Assembly (NCBI RefSeq): GCF_033955345.1
Contig: NZ_CP138332.1
Location: 4,402,001 to 4,466,000 of the forward strand
Length of the DNA: 64,000 nucleotides
Source: Sphingobacterium bambusae
GTDB taxonomy: Bacteria > Bacteroidota > Bacteroidia > Sphingobacteriales > Sphingobacteriaceae
Reading direction: 5' to 3'
A program made the position numbers and the translations under genes. Below the pieces are notes generated by a model, which searched no databases, was not told the origin of the DNA, and worked only from the letters and a program-made list of their open reading frames with translations. Shown here piece after piece: positions 25,601-34,467 of this stretch; position 1 is the first letter of the stretch; each line of letters starts with the position of its first letter.

Positions 25601-25870
25601 TACGGCTTTACGGGGAACTACCCGCTGGAGACTTCGACCTTCAACCGGGTAAGCACGGCCTACCTGCGCCTAAAAAGCGTGGAGCTGGGCTATACCTTGC
25701 CGAAATTTAGGCCTTCCTCTACCATGAACCTGCGGATATTCGCCAATGCGTACAACTTGTTTACCATAACCGGGGTGAAATTTGTTGATCCGGAACACCC
25801 AGAAGATGAACTGGGCCGACTTTATCCGTTAAACAAAACTATTACAGGCGGGCTTTCACTTAGCTTTTAA
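22691..25870 (+). CDS. SusC-family TonB-dependent transporter (mannan locus)
   Basis: 1059 residues: a signal peptide, a carboxypeptidase-regulatory-like domain (VSGRVNSAEGEALVGVSVTV), the SusC hallmark LEEVVVVGYGTQRKVSLTGA at about residue 115, and a plug with DIRGLGNPLVVIDGIPRTA and ISVLKDASAAIYGVRAANGV, followed by the barrel. It imports oligosaccharides in partnership with the SusD-like gene that follows. Its position directly behind two GH76 genes points to alpha-mannan fragments as substrate. Confidence 0.96.
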   Translation: MIKNVKMELSSCIRVVCLVLLLLPAVSWAQNIVVSGRVNSAEGEALVGVSVTVKGTSPQLATSTNAEGQYSIQVPQGAVLHYRYVGYIDVEETVGGRSRIDVVLQADESALEEVVVVGYGTQRKVSLTGAVSNIKGDEMRRTKNENPQNMLTGRVPGVRVWQRSAEPGNFNNSFDIRGLGNPLVVIDGIPRTAADFQRINSSDIEDISVLKDASAAIYGVRAANGVVLVTTKKGTKTGKTSVSLNSTYTFQRPSGLPTLADAYESMTIENERVRNNIASPYNIIYPESSFEDFRTGKRRTTDWTSLIFSDYSPQTQQDLSITGGAEKSQYYVGLGHLYQEGFFKSGDLNYRKVNLRSNISAELTKGLSFDLNLSGVVDQRNSPYSSSADIIRNYWRQGVLAPAYADPENTMLNYDGLDLEENTVAKMTSDISGYRKTGQKQIQSSASLNYDFAVLSDALKGLSAKALVSYDYRMDNNNINRREYYQYAFDQVSQLYVPKLYNISSPNQVRREMFDKQQVLGQFITNYNREFNGRHQVSGLLGTEVQKQMGDNFFAQRNLAFAMDYLFAGVAQDQLGGMNSSLNDIYETANAAVFGRANYTFDNRYIAEAQFRYDGSSKFLPGRQWGFFPSASVAWRISEEPFFKDWSALAFVNQLKLRGSYGVLGDDGSLQYDWATGYDYPATSSNAGSGYYAQYAPGYMFGNQFIYGVSTLPLPNQMITWFTSNTLNFGVDFEGWNGLFGFAVDYFERERKGLFARRTGDLPTVVGATAPRENLDSDKHFGMDVELSHRNKIGELSYRMKAIGTITRQKHLVGSEKGPWGNSYDRWRNDNLNNRTQGLQFGYQGAGRYVDWDDIRSFPIYKGNQTLPGDYKYEDWNGDGEINGLDMRPLFFDSTPWLNFSFSFDANYKNFDMNFLLQGTALGSMQYLEPLRAIWGSNGGGILEQYTDRWHTVDPQADPWDPSQEWVSGYYGFTGNYPLETSTFNRVSTAYLRLKSVELGYTLPKFRPSSTMNLRIFANAYNLFTITGVKFVDPEHPEDELGRLYPLNKTITGGLSLSF

Positions 25871-25911
25871 TCCTTGCTGTTATGGACTTTATTAAGACAA
25901 AAAAGAATCGT

Positions 25912-27972
25912 ATGAAAAAGATATATCAGTTCACGTTGGCCATTTGTGTGTTATTTGCCTCGTGTTCAAATTTTTTAGATATCCCGCCCAAGAGTATAAT
26001 TGGTGATAGCGACTTGTTTACCAGTGAGTCAGGCGTAGAGGTATACCTTGCTAGAATGTATAGCAATATGCCCTTTGAAGATTTCAAATACATGGCGCAA
26101 TGGGGGGTAGAATTTAATGGATGGTTGGCTGCAATGGGCATTGAAGGCACCGGAGAGGCATTGAACCGAGATGGAATCAGTTCGGCATTTACTGGTGAGC
26201 GTACGCCGTACTGGGGCAAGGCCATGACGCTATTGCGGGATGCAAACTACCTGATCGAAAATCTTCCCCAATACAAGGATGCTTTTCCTGAAATTACCTA
26301 TAACCACTACCTGGGTGAGGCCTATTTCGTTCGTGCATTTGTATTCGATGCGATGGCTAGACGATTTGGAGGTGTGCCGTTGGTGACCAAAGTAATTCCC
26401 TACCCAGCAGAGCAAGCCGAATTGGAAGTGCCGCGCGCCAGCGAAGAGGAAACTTGGAACCAAGTGCTAGCCGACTTTGATCAGGCGGCAGCATTACTGT
26501 CGCCGGCAAGCCCAAAGCGCGGCTATGCCAACAAGTATGTGGCGCTAGCCTTTAAATCGGAAGCCATGCTTTATGCAGGCAGTGTAGCGAAATACAACGA
26601 AACGGTAGCGGGCCGGCTTACTGGGCTAGGCGATAAAACGGGTGTTCGGGTGATTGGCTTTGCGGAAAATGCTTGGCAACCGGCATCGAAGAAATATTTC
26701 AGGGAGGCCTATCTCGCTGCGCGTGAAGTGATGCAGGGCGGCAAATATGCGCTCTATAAAAAGAAATGGGCCGCTAACGATCGGGAAGCGCAATACCAAA
26801 ACATGGTTGACATGTTCAGCGATGCCGAAAGTCCAGAAAATATCTATTTGAAGGAATACACTTTTCCGGTATCTACCCACGGTTATGATGCCTATAGTGC
26901 GCCTTTTATCTTTAAAGCACCTTTAGCATCGGGCACTTGTCCTACGCTTGACTTTATGGAGCTTTATGAAGGCTTTCCGCGCTATCCCGATGGCACGATT
27001 AAGGTAACGACGGGCAACTCCAACACGCAAGGTGATTATTTGCTTTATGATAACCCGATGGACTTCTTTAGCAATGCCGAACCTCGATTGCGGGCATACG
27101 TGATATTCCCCGGTGACCGATTCAAAGGTAGAGATATTGAAGTACGCGCAGGTGTTTACACGGGGGCTGTACCAGTGAAACCGTTTTTCACGGATTATTC
27201 CTATCAAGCGGCAGAGAACAGGTACCAAAACTTGAATGCCTACCGGGCTACGCCGAAAACCCTTTTTCTAAGCCCACGGGAAGGTGTGTCACAGGAAGTG
27301 GTGAATTACAACGGGACAACCATAACCGCTGCCGGTGCCAACGGCCCATTTTTTGACAATGGCGAAGGAAACCTAACGGGGCTTTACGGCAGAAAATGGT
27401 TGAACCCCGATCCTGCCTTCGTGGCCGGAGAAGGAAGATCGGATCAACACTTTGTGTTGATGCGTTATGCGGAAGTGTTGTTGAATGCCGCGGAAGCTGC
27501 CGTGGAACTATCTCTTGCTGGAGAGGCTTCGCCTGATGGAGCAGACCTGATGCAGGTGGCTACACAAGCGGTGAACGATATTCGGGAGCGCGCTGGAGCA
27601 TCTTTGTTGTCGGGCGTACTGACGGCGACCGAGAGCGGTCGCAATACCGTGCGCAAGGAGAGACGCAAAGAGCTGGCCTTGGAACATAAGTCTAAATGGG
27701 ATATCCGCCGCTGGCGGGTGCAGCACTATGAAGGACGAAATGGCTTCTGGGGTGAAAACAGAAATAAGGACGCGTTTAGTAATAATATCCGCTATCGTTT
27801 CCGCGGACTTTATCCCTTCTTCTCGACCAATAGTGGAAAATACTTTTTCGATGCCAGATTTCAATGGGTGAGTTTGAAAACCTTTGAATACAATGTGATC
27901 GACTATTATTTCGCCATTCCGGGCGGAGAAGTAGCGAAGAGTGCGGTAATAGACCAGCAGCCCAACCGCTAA
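25912..27972 (+). CDS. SusD-family surface lipoprotein (mannan locus)
   Basis: About 686 residues from the ATG at 25912 (MKKIYQFTLAICVLFASC); the frame is open from 25882. The lipobox FASC and following SNFLDIPPKSIIGDSDLFTS match SusD. RinB-like helices (HYLGEAYFVRAFVFDAMARR) and the C-terminal RRKELALEHKSKWDIRRWR confirm the family. It is longer than the usual 500-600 residues, with extra sequence between about residues 330 and 480. It forms the substrate-binding lid of the adjacent SusC. Confidence 0.95.
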   Translation: MKKIYQFTLAICVLFASCSNFLDIPPKSIIGDSDLFTSESGVEVYLARMYSNMPFEDFKYMAQWGVEFNGWLAAMGIEGTGEALNRDGISSAFTGERTPYWGKAMTLLRDANYLIENLPQYKDAFPEITYNHYLGEAYFVRAFVFDAMARRFGGVPLVTKVIPYPAEQAELEVPRASEEETWNQVLADFDQAAALLSPASPKRGYANKYVALAFKSEAMLYAGSVAKYNETVAGRLTGLGDKTGVRVIGFAENAWQPASKKYFREAYLAAREVMQGGKYALYKKKWAANDREAQYQNMVDMFSDAESPENIYLKEYTFPVSTHGYDAYSAPFIFKAPLASGTCPTLDFMELYEGFPRYPDGTIKVTTGNSNTQGDYLLYDNPMDFFSNAEPRLRAYVIFPGDRFKGRDIEVRAGVYTGAVPVKPFFTDYSYQAAENRYQNLNAYRATPKTLFLSPREGVSQEVVNYNGTTITAAGANGPFFDNGEGNLTGLYGRKWLNPDPAFVAGEGRSDQHFVLMRYAEVLLNAAEAAVELSLAGEASPDGADLMQVATQAVNDIRERAGASLLSGVLTATESGRNTVRKERRKELALEHKSKWDIRRWRVQHYEGRNGFWGENRNKDAFSNNIRYRFRGLYPFFSTNSGKYFFDARFQWVSLKTFEYNVIDYYFAIPGGEVAKSAVIDQQPNR

Positions 27973-28035
27973 GGATGCGGAGCGCGATGCTGCAATAGAA
28001 AATAAATAGAACAAAGAAAATCTAAAAATAATCAG

Positions 28036-28851
28036 ATGAAAAAGACAAGCATGTTTATAGCCTTAGCGTCTCTTTTGTTGTTGGCTTCTTGCAACCTCTT
28101 CGAGCTGGATAGTTATCCTGCGCCGGCAGAAACCCTGCACGGAGAGGTGGTGGATGTGGCTACCGGAAAGCGGGTGCTAACGGATCAAGGAAGTGAAGGA
28201 ATACGGGTGCGCCTTATTGAGACCAGCTGGGGAGAAAATGTAACGCCCAATCCGGACTTTTTCTGTATGCCGGATGGTACATTCCAGCATACGAAAATTT
28301 TTAAGGGAACCTATAACGTACAGATAGATGGACCATTTATCCCCTTACTGCGCGAAGATGAGCGTGGAGTGCCCATTGCCGATGAGACGAAAGACCTCGA
28401 CATTGAGGGGGTAACAGAGGCGAAATTTGAGGTGCAGCCCTTCCTGAATGTGGAATGGGTGGGCGAGCCGCAGGTAGTGAATGGCAAGATACAGGCGAAG
28501 GTGCGCGTGAGCCGCGGTGTGACGGAGAACGAATTTCGCGAGAAGATAGAGCCCATGGGCGGCTACAGCAGCAGCTTCCAAAATGTGACCGATATTCAGC
28601 TATTTGTCAGCTATTCCTCGTCGGTAGGATACCGTGCACGCGATGAGCGCTGGACAAGCGCCCTCGACTATACCGGCTCTTCATTTAATAGCTTGCTGGG
28701 ACAGACGGTGACAATCGAGTCAAACGGAACGATTCCACCGGGGCGAATTGTCTTTATCCGCGCAGCGGCACGTATCAACTACGATACACCGGTCGGAAGC
28801 GGTACTAGACGCTACAACTATACGGATGCCAAAGAGGTATTTGTAAACTAA
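28036..28851 (+). CDS. DUF3823 surface lipoprotein
   Basis: 271 residues. The lipobox is LLASC, followed by NLFELDSYPAPAETLHGEVV and later GIRVRLIETSW, the pattern of DUF3823, which has an N-terminal carboxypeptidase-regulatory-like domain and a C-terminal beta domain. DUF3823 proteins accompany certain SusC/SusD pairs and are presumed to be surface glycan-binding proteins in the position of SusE/SusF. It lies 64 bases after SusD and 24 bases before the next enzyme. Confidence 0.85.
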   Translation: MKKTSMFIALASLLLLASCNLFELDSYPAPAETLHGEVVDVATGKRVLTDQGSEGIRVRLIETSWGENVTPNPDFFCMPDGTFQHTKIFKGTYNVQIDGPFIPLLREDERGVPIADETKDLDIEGVTEAKFEVQPFLNVEWVGEPQVVNGKIQAKVRVSRGVTENEFREKIEPMGGYSSSFQNVTDIQLFVSYSSSVGYRARDERWTSALDYTGSSFNSLLGQTVTIESNGTIPPGRIVFIRAAARINYDTPVGSGTRRYNYTDAKEVFVN

Positions 28852-28874
28852 GGACAGGAAAATATAGATAGGTA

Positions 28875-31055
28875 ATGAAAAATTGGACTGTATATGTGGG
28901 CATGGCCGTTCTGCTGGGAGGCGGATCGGCCATGGCGCAACAAAAAACCGACAAGGTAAAAACGACCTTTCAGACCTCGCGGGAATGGCGCCCGACGATA
29001 GACAATCGCGCGGATGCGGTGATGGTTTACGGTGTGGGCGGCAATCCATCGGACAAGCACAAGCGCGTGCCCTTTGCCGAGCGCGTGAAGTCGTGGAAAG
29101 ACCGCGGCTATACCGTGCATTTTATGACGGGTATCGCTTGGGGTGAATACCAAGATTACTTCACCGGGCAATGGGACGGGCAGTGGCATTTGGATGAAGG
29201 GCAGGTGACCCAAGCGCAAGACACCATATGGCATGGACATATGGTGCCCTACATTGTGCCAACAGACAATTTTTTGAAATACCTGAAGGAACGCCATATC
29301 AAGCCGGTGATCGATGCGGGCATAGACGCCATCTTCATGGAAGAGCCGGAATTTTGGGCAAGGGCAGGATACAGTGCGGCGTTCAAACGAGAATGGAAGA
29401 AGTATTATGGCTTTGATTGGCGACCACAGCACGAGTCGCCAGAGAATACCTACCTGGCCAACAAGCTGAAGTACCAGCTCTACTACAAAGCCTTGGAAGA
29501 GGTGTTTACCTTTGCCAAGGCCTATGGTAAAACCAAGGGCATGGATGTCAAATGCTATGTGCCTACACATTCGCTCGTGAACTATGCCCAGTGGATGATC
29601 GTTTCGCCGGAGGCTAGCCTAGCCTCGCTACCGGTAGTGGATGGCTACATTGCGCAAGTATGGACGGGTACCTCTCGGGAGCCCAATTTTTTCAATGGTA
29701 AGGAAAGAGAGCGGGTCTTTGAAACGGCCTACCTAGAGTATGGTTCGATGGCCTCCATGACCGCCCCGACGGGCCGAAAGATGTTCTTCTTGACGGACCC
29801 CATTGAAGACCGCGCAAAAGACTGGGTAGATTATAAGACGAACTACCAAGCAACCTTTGTGGCACAGCTACTGTATCCGCAGATTGCCGATTATGAGGTT
29901 ATGCCTTGGCCAGAGCGTATTTACGAAGGGCTATACCGCACCAATCCGAACAGCGAGGACAAGCAGCGCATTCCGCGCCCTTACTCGACCCAGATGCAGG
30001 TGATGATCAACTCGCTAAACCAAATGCCCTTGAGCGATAATAAACTCTCGGGCAGCGCCGGCATATCTGTGCTGATGGCCAACTCGTTGATGTTTCAACG
30101 TTTCCCGACACATGCAGGCTATGATGATCCGCAATTGGCCAATTTTTATGGCTTGGCGCTACCTTTTCTGAAACAAGGCGTGCCGGTAAAGACCGTACAT
30201 ATCGAGAATCTAGGATTTAAAGAGGCTCTGACGGACACCAAGCTGTTGCTAATGACCTATGCGAATATGAAACCCCTAGAGCCGGTGGCCCATGAGCAAT
30301 TGGCTGCCTGGGTGAAGGCGGGCGGGCAGTTGATCTACTGCGGAACGGATAAGGATCCGTTTCAAACGGTGCAGGAATGGTGGAATAGCCAAGGTAATAC
30401 CTATCCTGCTCCTGCAGATCACCTCTTTGAAAAAATGGGTATAGCTGCCGGCGCAGCCGAAGGCTTATATACCTTTGGGAAAGGAGCTGTGCAGATCGTA
30501 CGCGTGGACCCGAAAGATTTTGTGCTGAAAACAAACCACAGCCAACAGCTGATCAGCATGGCGCAGGCGCGATACAAAGCGGCAACGGGAAGTAGCTTGG
30601 CCTTCAAGAACAACTTTTACCTGCGGCGTGGCCCATTTGAGCTGCTGGCCGTGCTGGATGAAAGTGTCAACGACGATCATTACACGATACGCGGGACGCT
30701 GATCGACCTCTTTGACCCAAAACTGCCGGTGTATCGCGAGCGATCCATTGCGCCGGGCGAGCAGGCTTACTTTTTTAACGTGGACTTGCTGGAAAATAAG
30801 AAAAAGCCGCAGGTGCTCGCGGCGGCCAGTCGGGTTTATGACGAGCAGATCGGAAAATCAACTTATGCCTACTTGGCCAAAAGTCCGATAGAGACGACGA
30901 ACATCTCGCGGGTATTGCTGCCTAAGCGGCCGAAGACGGTGTTGGTAAATGGGATGGAGGTATTTGACCTGCAACATTGGGACGAGGCGTCCAAGACCTA
31001 TCTACTGGGCTTTGAGAACAATCCTGAGGGGGTTAAGGTCAGTTTTGCATGGTAA
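28875..31055 (+). CDS. Putative TIM-barrel glycoside hydrolase, family unassigned
   Basis: 726 residues with a signal peptide (VGMAVLLGGGSAMA). The N-terminal 350 residues have the look of a (beta/alpha)8 barrel: GYTVHFMTGIAWGEY, then AGIDAIFMEEPEFWARAGYS, where E156/E157/E159 are candidates for the catalytic acid. A middle domain (about 380-520) has alternating strands and helices ending in EQLAAWVKAGGQLIYCGTDK, like the Rossmann-type trimerisation domain of GH42/GH164-type beta-glycosidases. A beta-rich C terminus follows. The three-domain order suggests a GH42-like architecture, but I cannot name the family. It is the last gene of the GH76 operon and could trim mannan side chains. Confidence 0.6.
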   Translation: MKNWTVYVGMAVLLGGGSAMAQQKTDKVKTTFQTSREWRPTIDNRADAVMVYGVGGNPSDKHKRVPFAERVKSWKDRGYTVHFMTGIAWGEYQDYFTGQWDGQWHLDEGQVTQAQDTIWHGHMVPYIVPTDNFLKYLKERHIKPVIDAGIDAIFMEEPEFWARAGYSAAFKREWKKYYGFDWRPQHESPENTYLANKLKYQLYYKALEEVFTFAKAYGKTKGMDVKCYVPTHSLVNYAQWMIVSPEASLASLPVVDGYIAQVWTGTSREPNFFNGKERERVFETAYLEYGSMASMTAPTGRKMFFLTDPIEDRAKDWVDYKTNYQATFVAQLLYPQIADYEVMPWPERIYEGLYRTNPNSEDKQRIPRPYSTQMQVMINSLNQMPLSDNKLSGSAGISVLMANSLMFQRFPTHAGYDDPQLANFYGLALPFLKQGVPVKTVHIENLGFKEALTDTKLLLMTYANMKPLEPVAHEQLAAWVKAGGQLIYCGTDKDPFQTVQEWWNSQGNTYPAPADHLFEKMGIAAGAAEGLYTFGKGAVQIVRVDPKDFVLKTNHSQQLISMAQARYKAATGSSLAFKNNFYLRRGPFELLAVLDESVNDDHYTIRGTLIDLFDPKLPVYRERSIAPGEQAYFFNVDLLENKKKPQVLAAASRVYDEQIGKSTYAYLAKSPIETTNISRVLLPKRPKTVLVNGMEVFDLQHWDEASKTYLLGFENNPEGVKVSFAW

Positions 31056-31136
31056 GGGATACGCTGTAGCTGTGTTCTGAAAGGGGGGGATGCAAAAATT
31101 GAACAGATGGTATCATTTTTTGAATATTATCTGATA

Positions 31137-31166
31137 TTTCGGGGAGGGTATGTTCGCGTATCTTTA
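31137..31166 (+). promoter_or_regulatory. Candidate promoter of the DUF4965 gene
   Basis: TTTC (31137-31140), an 18-base spacer and TATCTTTA (31159-31166) approximate the -33/-7 consensus, 30 bases before the ATG. The gene may therefore be a separate transcript from the GH76 operon. Confidence 0.45.
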
Positions 31167-31195
31167 CCTCATTATAAACGGAGTCAAGATAAAAT

Positions 31196-33712
31196 ATGAT
31201 AACAATAAAGAATATAAGTAAAAAAGGGATGCGCATAGGTCTATGCCTATGCGCATCGGTTTTTAGTGTGTTAGTGGCTTCGGCCCAAGGTAAGCAGGCG
31301 CGTTCAGCGCCGGCTTATCCTTTGATTACCCACAACCCCAATTTCAGTATCTGGTCCAGCAGCGATGTGTTGACGGACAAGGCCACTGAGCATTGGACAG
31401 GCGTGGCGCATGGCTTGACCGGCTACCTGGAGGTGGATGGCAAGATGTACCGCTTTATGGGTATGGATGCACCGCGCTACCAGTCGATCATGCCGCAGGC
31501 GGCAGGAGCAGGAAAGACCACGGTGAAGTATAGCGAGCAGGCTCCAGCGAATGGTTGGCAAGCATTGACCTTTAAAGCCGCGGGCTGGAAGGAAGGGCAG
31601 CTGCCTATTTCGGATAATAAATCGGTATCCGGAACTTTTTGGGAATCGGATAACATATGGGTGAGAAGGGAATTCTCCCTAGATAAAGTTGGGCAAGAGG
31701 GGCCTTTGTACCTCAAACTGCACCACGATGATAATATCGCTGTTTACCTCAACGGACAGCTTGTGTTTGAGAAAGAGGGTTGGAACAACCGTTTTGAATA
31801 TTTTGATATTTCGGCAAAAGCGAAAGGCTTGCTGCGTGCAGGAAACAACGTGCTGGCCACACAGCTGAAAAATACGGCCGGTGGCCGCTTTCTTGATGTT
31901 GATCTAGTGAAGAAGCTGCCATCTGACAAGGAAGGCATAGCGTTAGCCCAGCAAACGGGTGTCGAGGTGCGCGCTACGCAAACGGAATACAACTTTGATT
32001 GTGCAGGCGTGGCGCTTAAGTTGACCTTCACGTCGCCGCTCTTTCTAGATAACTTGGATCTGCTTGCACGCCCTGTTTCTTATCTGGGCTATGAGGTGGT
32101 ATCTAAGGATGGCAAGCAACACCGTGTGACGCTACACCAAGAGGTTTCTTCGGATATCGCGGTCTACATGGCGGATCAGCAGGAGGTGGAAGGATGGGCC
32201 TATCAGGATAAAGGGCTTTCTATACTGAAAGCGGGCACCGTGGAACAACCGACCTTGCAGAAGGGGGCCGACGATATGCGTATAGACTGGGGATACCTCT
32301 ACGTGGCGGCGCCGGCAGGCAAGGATGTGAAGCAATACCTATCGGGGAGCAGTGCTGCTAAAAGCGGTAGTCCTTACCGCGGCAAATCGCTCGCCCTGCA
32401 TACGGAGATGGCGCTAGGTGCGGTGGGTGCTACGCCGGTAAACCGTTTTCTGACCATCGGCTATGATGAGGTGATCGCTATCCAATATTTTAACCAGGAT
32501 CTACGCCCATGGTGGAACAAAAACGGCGACCGTCTATTCGAGTCGCAATTGCATGCTGCGGTAGCGGATTATCCTAAATTGATGGAGCAATGTGCCACTT
32601 TTGATAAGGATTTATGGCAACAGGCCTACGCCGCCGGAGGCGAGGAGTATGCGCATCTTTGTGTTTTGGCGTATAGGCAAAGTATTGCCGCGCACACCTT
32701 GGTGGAGAGTCCGGAGAAGGAGGTGCTATGGCTATCCAAGGAGAATAACAGTGGCGGTTTTATCAATACGGTGGATGTTACCTATCCTTCGTCGCCTTTA
32801 TACTTAATCTATAACCCGGTGTTGATGCAGGGTATGCTCAACGGTATTTTCCACTTCAGCGAAACCGGTAAGTATCCGCACCCTTGGGCGGCACATGACT
32901 TGGGTACTTACCCAAAGGCTAATGGCCAGACCTATGGGGAGCCGATGCCGGTGGAGGAATCGGGCAATATGTTAATCCTGACGGCAGCCATCGCGCAGGC
33001 GCAAGGCAACGCGGACTATGCCGCCAAGCATTGGGAGGTGTTGACCAAATGGACGGACTACCTCGTAAAGGAAGGGCTAGACCCGAAGACGCAGCTATGT
33101 ACGGATGATTTTGCGGGCCACTTGGCGCGCAATGCCAACCTCTCGCTAAAAGCGATTATGGGCATTGCCAGCTATGCGCGACTGGCAGAGATGCTCGGCA
33201 AGCAGGAGGTAGCCACGCGATACCGCAAGATAGCAGAAGAGATGGTGCCCCAATGGATGAAGATGGCCGACGGTGGAGACCATTATGCCTTGACCTTCGA
33301 CGACAAGAAAACCTGGAGCCAGAAATATAACCTTATCTGGGATAAGGTACTTGATTTTGGCTTGTTTCCGAAAGAGGTGGCTGCAAAAGAAATAGCTTAT
33401 TATTTGCCGCGCATGAATCGCTTTGGTCTGCCCCTCGACAGCCGGAAGAACTATACCAAAAATGATTGGATACTATGGACGGCTGTCCTAACCGATGACC
33501 AAGCGACTTTTAAAAAGTTTATTGACCCAGTGTATAGACATGCTTTGGAAACACCATCCCGTGTGCCGCTTAACGACTTCTACGACTCGACGAATGGTAT
33601 TCGCGAGAACTTTAAAGCGCGTAGCGTGGTAGGGGGATTTTATATGAAGGTGCTAGCAGATAAGTGGGAAGGTAAGGGGGTAGTGCGTAGTGCGTATTGC
33701 GTATTGCGATAA
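31196..33712 (+). CDS. GtaA-like DUF4965/DUF5127/DUF1793 protein
   Basis: 838 residues with a signal peptide ending VASAQG. The N-terminal half corresponds to DUF5127-type beta domains with an inserted galactose-binding-like segment (LKLHHDDNIAVYLNGQLVFE). The C-terminal half is a six-hairpin barrel with MPVEESGNMLILTAAIAQAQ, then LCTDDFAGHLARNANLSLKA, the pattern of proteins annotated as glutaminase GtaA. The fold is shared with glycosidases and these proteins are common in Bacteroidota glycan loci, so a role on glycans is as likely as glutaminase activity. The final residues (about VVRSAYCVLR) and the stop are encoded by the intergenic repeat (copy B), so the original C terminus appears to have been replaced. 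Confidence 0.82.
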   Translation: MITIKNISKKGMRIGLCLCASVFSVLVASAQGKQARSAPAYPLITHNPNFSIWSSSDVLTDKATEHWTGVAHGLTGYLEVDGKMYRFMGMDAPRYQSIMPQAAGAGKTTVKYSEQAPANGWQALTFKAAGWKEGQLPISDNKSVSGTFWESDNIWVRREFSLDKVGQEGPLYLKLHHDDNIAVYLNGQLVFEKEGWNNRFEYFDISAKAKGLLRAGNNVLATQLKNTAGGRFLDVDLVKKLPSDKEGIALAQQTGVEVRATQTEYNFDCAGVALKLTFTSPLFLDNLDLLARPVSYLGYEVVSKDGKQHRVTLHQEVSSDIAVYMADQQEVEGWAYQDKGLSILKAGTVEQPTLQKGADDMRIDWGYLYVAAPAGKDVKQYLSGSSAAKSGSPYRGKSLALHTEMALGAVGATPVNRFLTIGYDEVIAIQYFNQDLRPWWNKNGDRLFESQLHAAVADYPKLMEQCATFDKDLWQQAYAAGGEEYAHLCVLAYRQSIAAHTLVESPEKEVLWLSKENNSGGFINTVDVTYPSSPLYLIYNPVLMQGMLNGIFHFSETGKYPHPWAAHDLGTYPKANGQTYGEPMPVEESGNMLILTAAIAQAQGNADYAAKHWEVLTKWTDYLVKEGLDPKTQLCTDDFAGHLARNANLSLKAIMGIASYARLAEMLGKQEVATRYRKIAEEMVPQWMKMADGGDHYALTFDDKKTWSQKYNLIWDKVLDFGLFPKEVAAKEIAYYLPRMNRFGLPLDSRKNYTKNDWILWTAVLTDDQATFKKFIDPVYRHALETPSRVPLNDFYDSTNGIRENFKARSVVGGFYMKVLADKWEGKGVVRSAYCVLR

Positions 33713-34330
33713 GGGTAGCGGTGATCTAAAGATTCACCGCTATCTGCTCGTCACTTCATCACGATGTCACTATTCCTCCCCTCAAACCCCTTCCGCCGCT
33801 CGCCGCGGCAGGGCATCACTTTTGAAGGGCAAAAGTGATCAAAACCCTTCGTCTCCTTTAGGTGCTTTTTCGCACGAGTCAGGCCCACCCAAAGAAAATG
33901 TTTGGCAAAGCTGAAATAACGTCGGAATCGCTTTGGATGCGATTCCGACATGATTTCTAGTCTTTGTCCATCGCTCGATTCCCCAAACATGTTCTTTGTT
34001 TCCCAGCACGTGGAAGGAGACGGGAAGAGTGACGTTAAACGGGATCCGTATACTATCGGTAATCGATCGCGGTGATCCTCATAACTATGTCACCTTATCA
34101 CCTCGTCACTAAATTCGCAAACTTTACAATCATCGCACCTGCCAATATTAAAGGCAAGGTCGCATCATTTTTGTTGCGTCTGTAGACATTTGCCTATGCA
34201 CTATCCAATAAGGATGCAACAAAAATTCGCGACGGGGTTTTGCTTACTTTTGCCCTACAAAAGTAAGGCCCATGTCCCGGGCTTAGGGACGAGCCAGTCC
34301 CTGAAAGGGACAAAAGGGTATTGGGGTAAT
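33681..34330 (+). repeat. Modular palindromic repeat, copy B
   Basis: A full copy, beginning inside the 3' end of the DUF4965 gene. Stem AGCGGTGA (33717-33724) pairs with TCACCGCT (33734-33741). Three octamers follow. A small hairpin has arms ATCACTTTTG (33815-33824) and CAAAAGTGAT (33830-33839). The long hairpin module spans about 33852-34020, with central arms 33921-33931 and 33939-33949. The two-hairpin module spans about 34130-34320. Arms here differ from copies C and E at positions where the partner base changes too. Confidence 0.88.
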
Positions 34331-34420
34331 ACGTATTGGATAAGGTTAGCGGTAAACCTTAAGATTACCGCACGCACCTCGTCACTTCATTACCTTGTCA
34401 CCATATCACTTATTAAACAC

Positions 34421-34454
34421 TTTTGGCGAACAGGTACGATTATTGTTATATTCG
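34421..34454 (+). promoter_or_regulatory. Promoter of the Wzi/RemB-like gene
   Basis: TTTTGG at 34421-34426, a 20-base spacer and TATATTCG at 34447-34454 fit the Bacteroidota -33/-7 pattern, 13 bases before the ATG at 34468. Confidence 0.6.
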
Positions 34455-34467
34455 CGTAAATTAAGTG

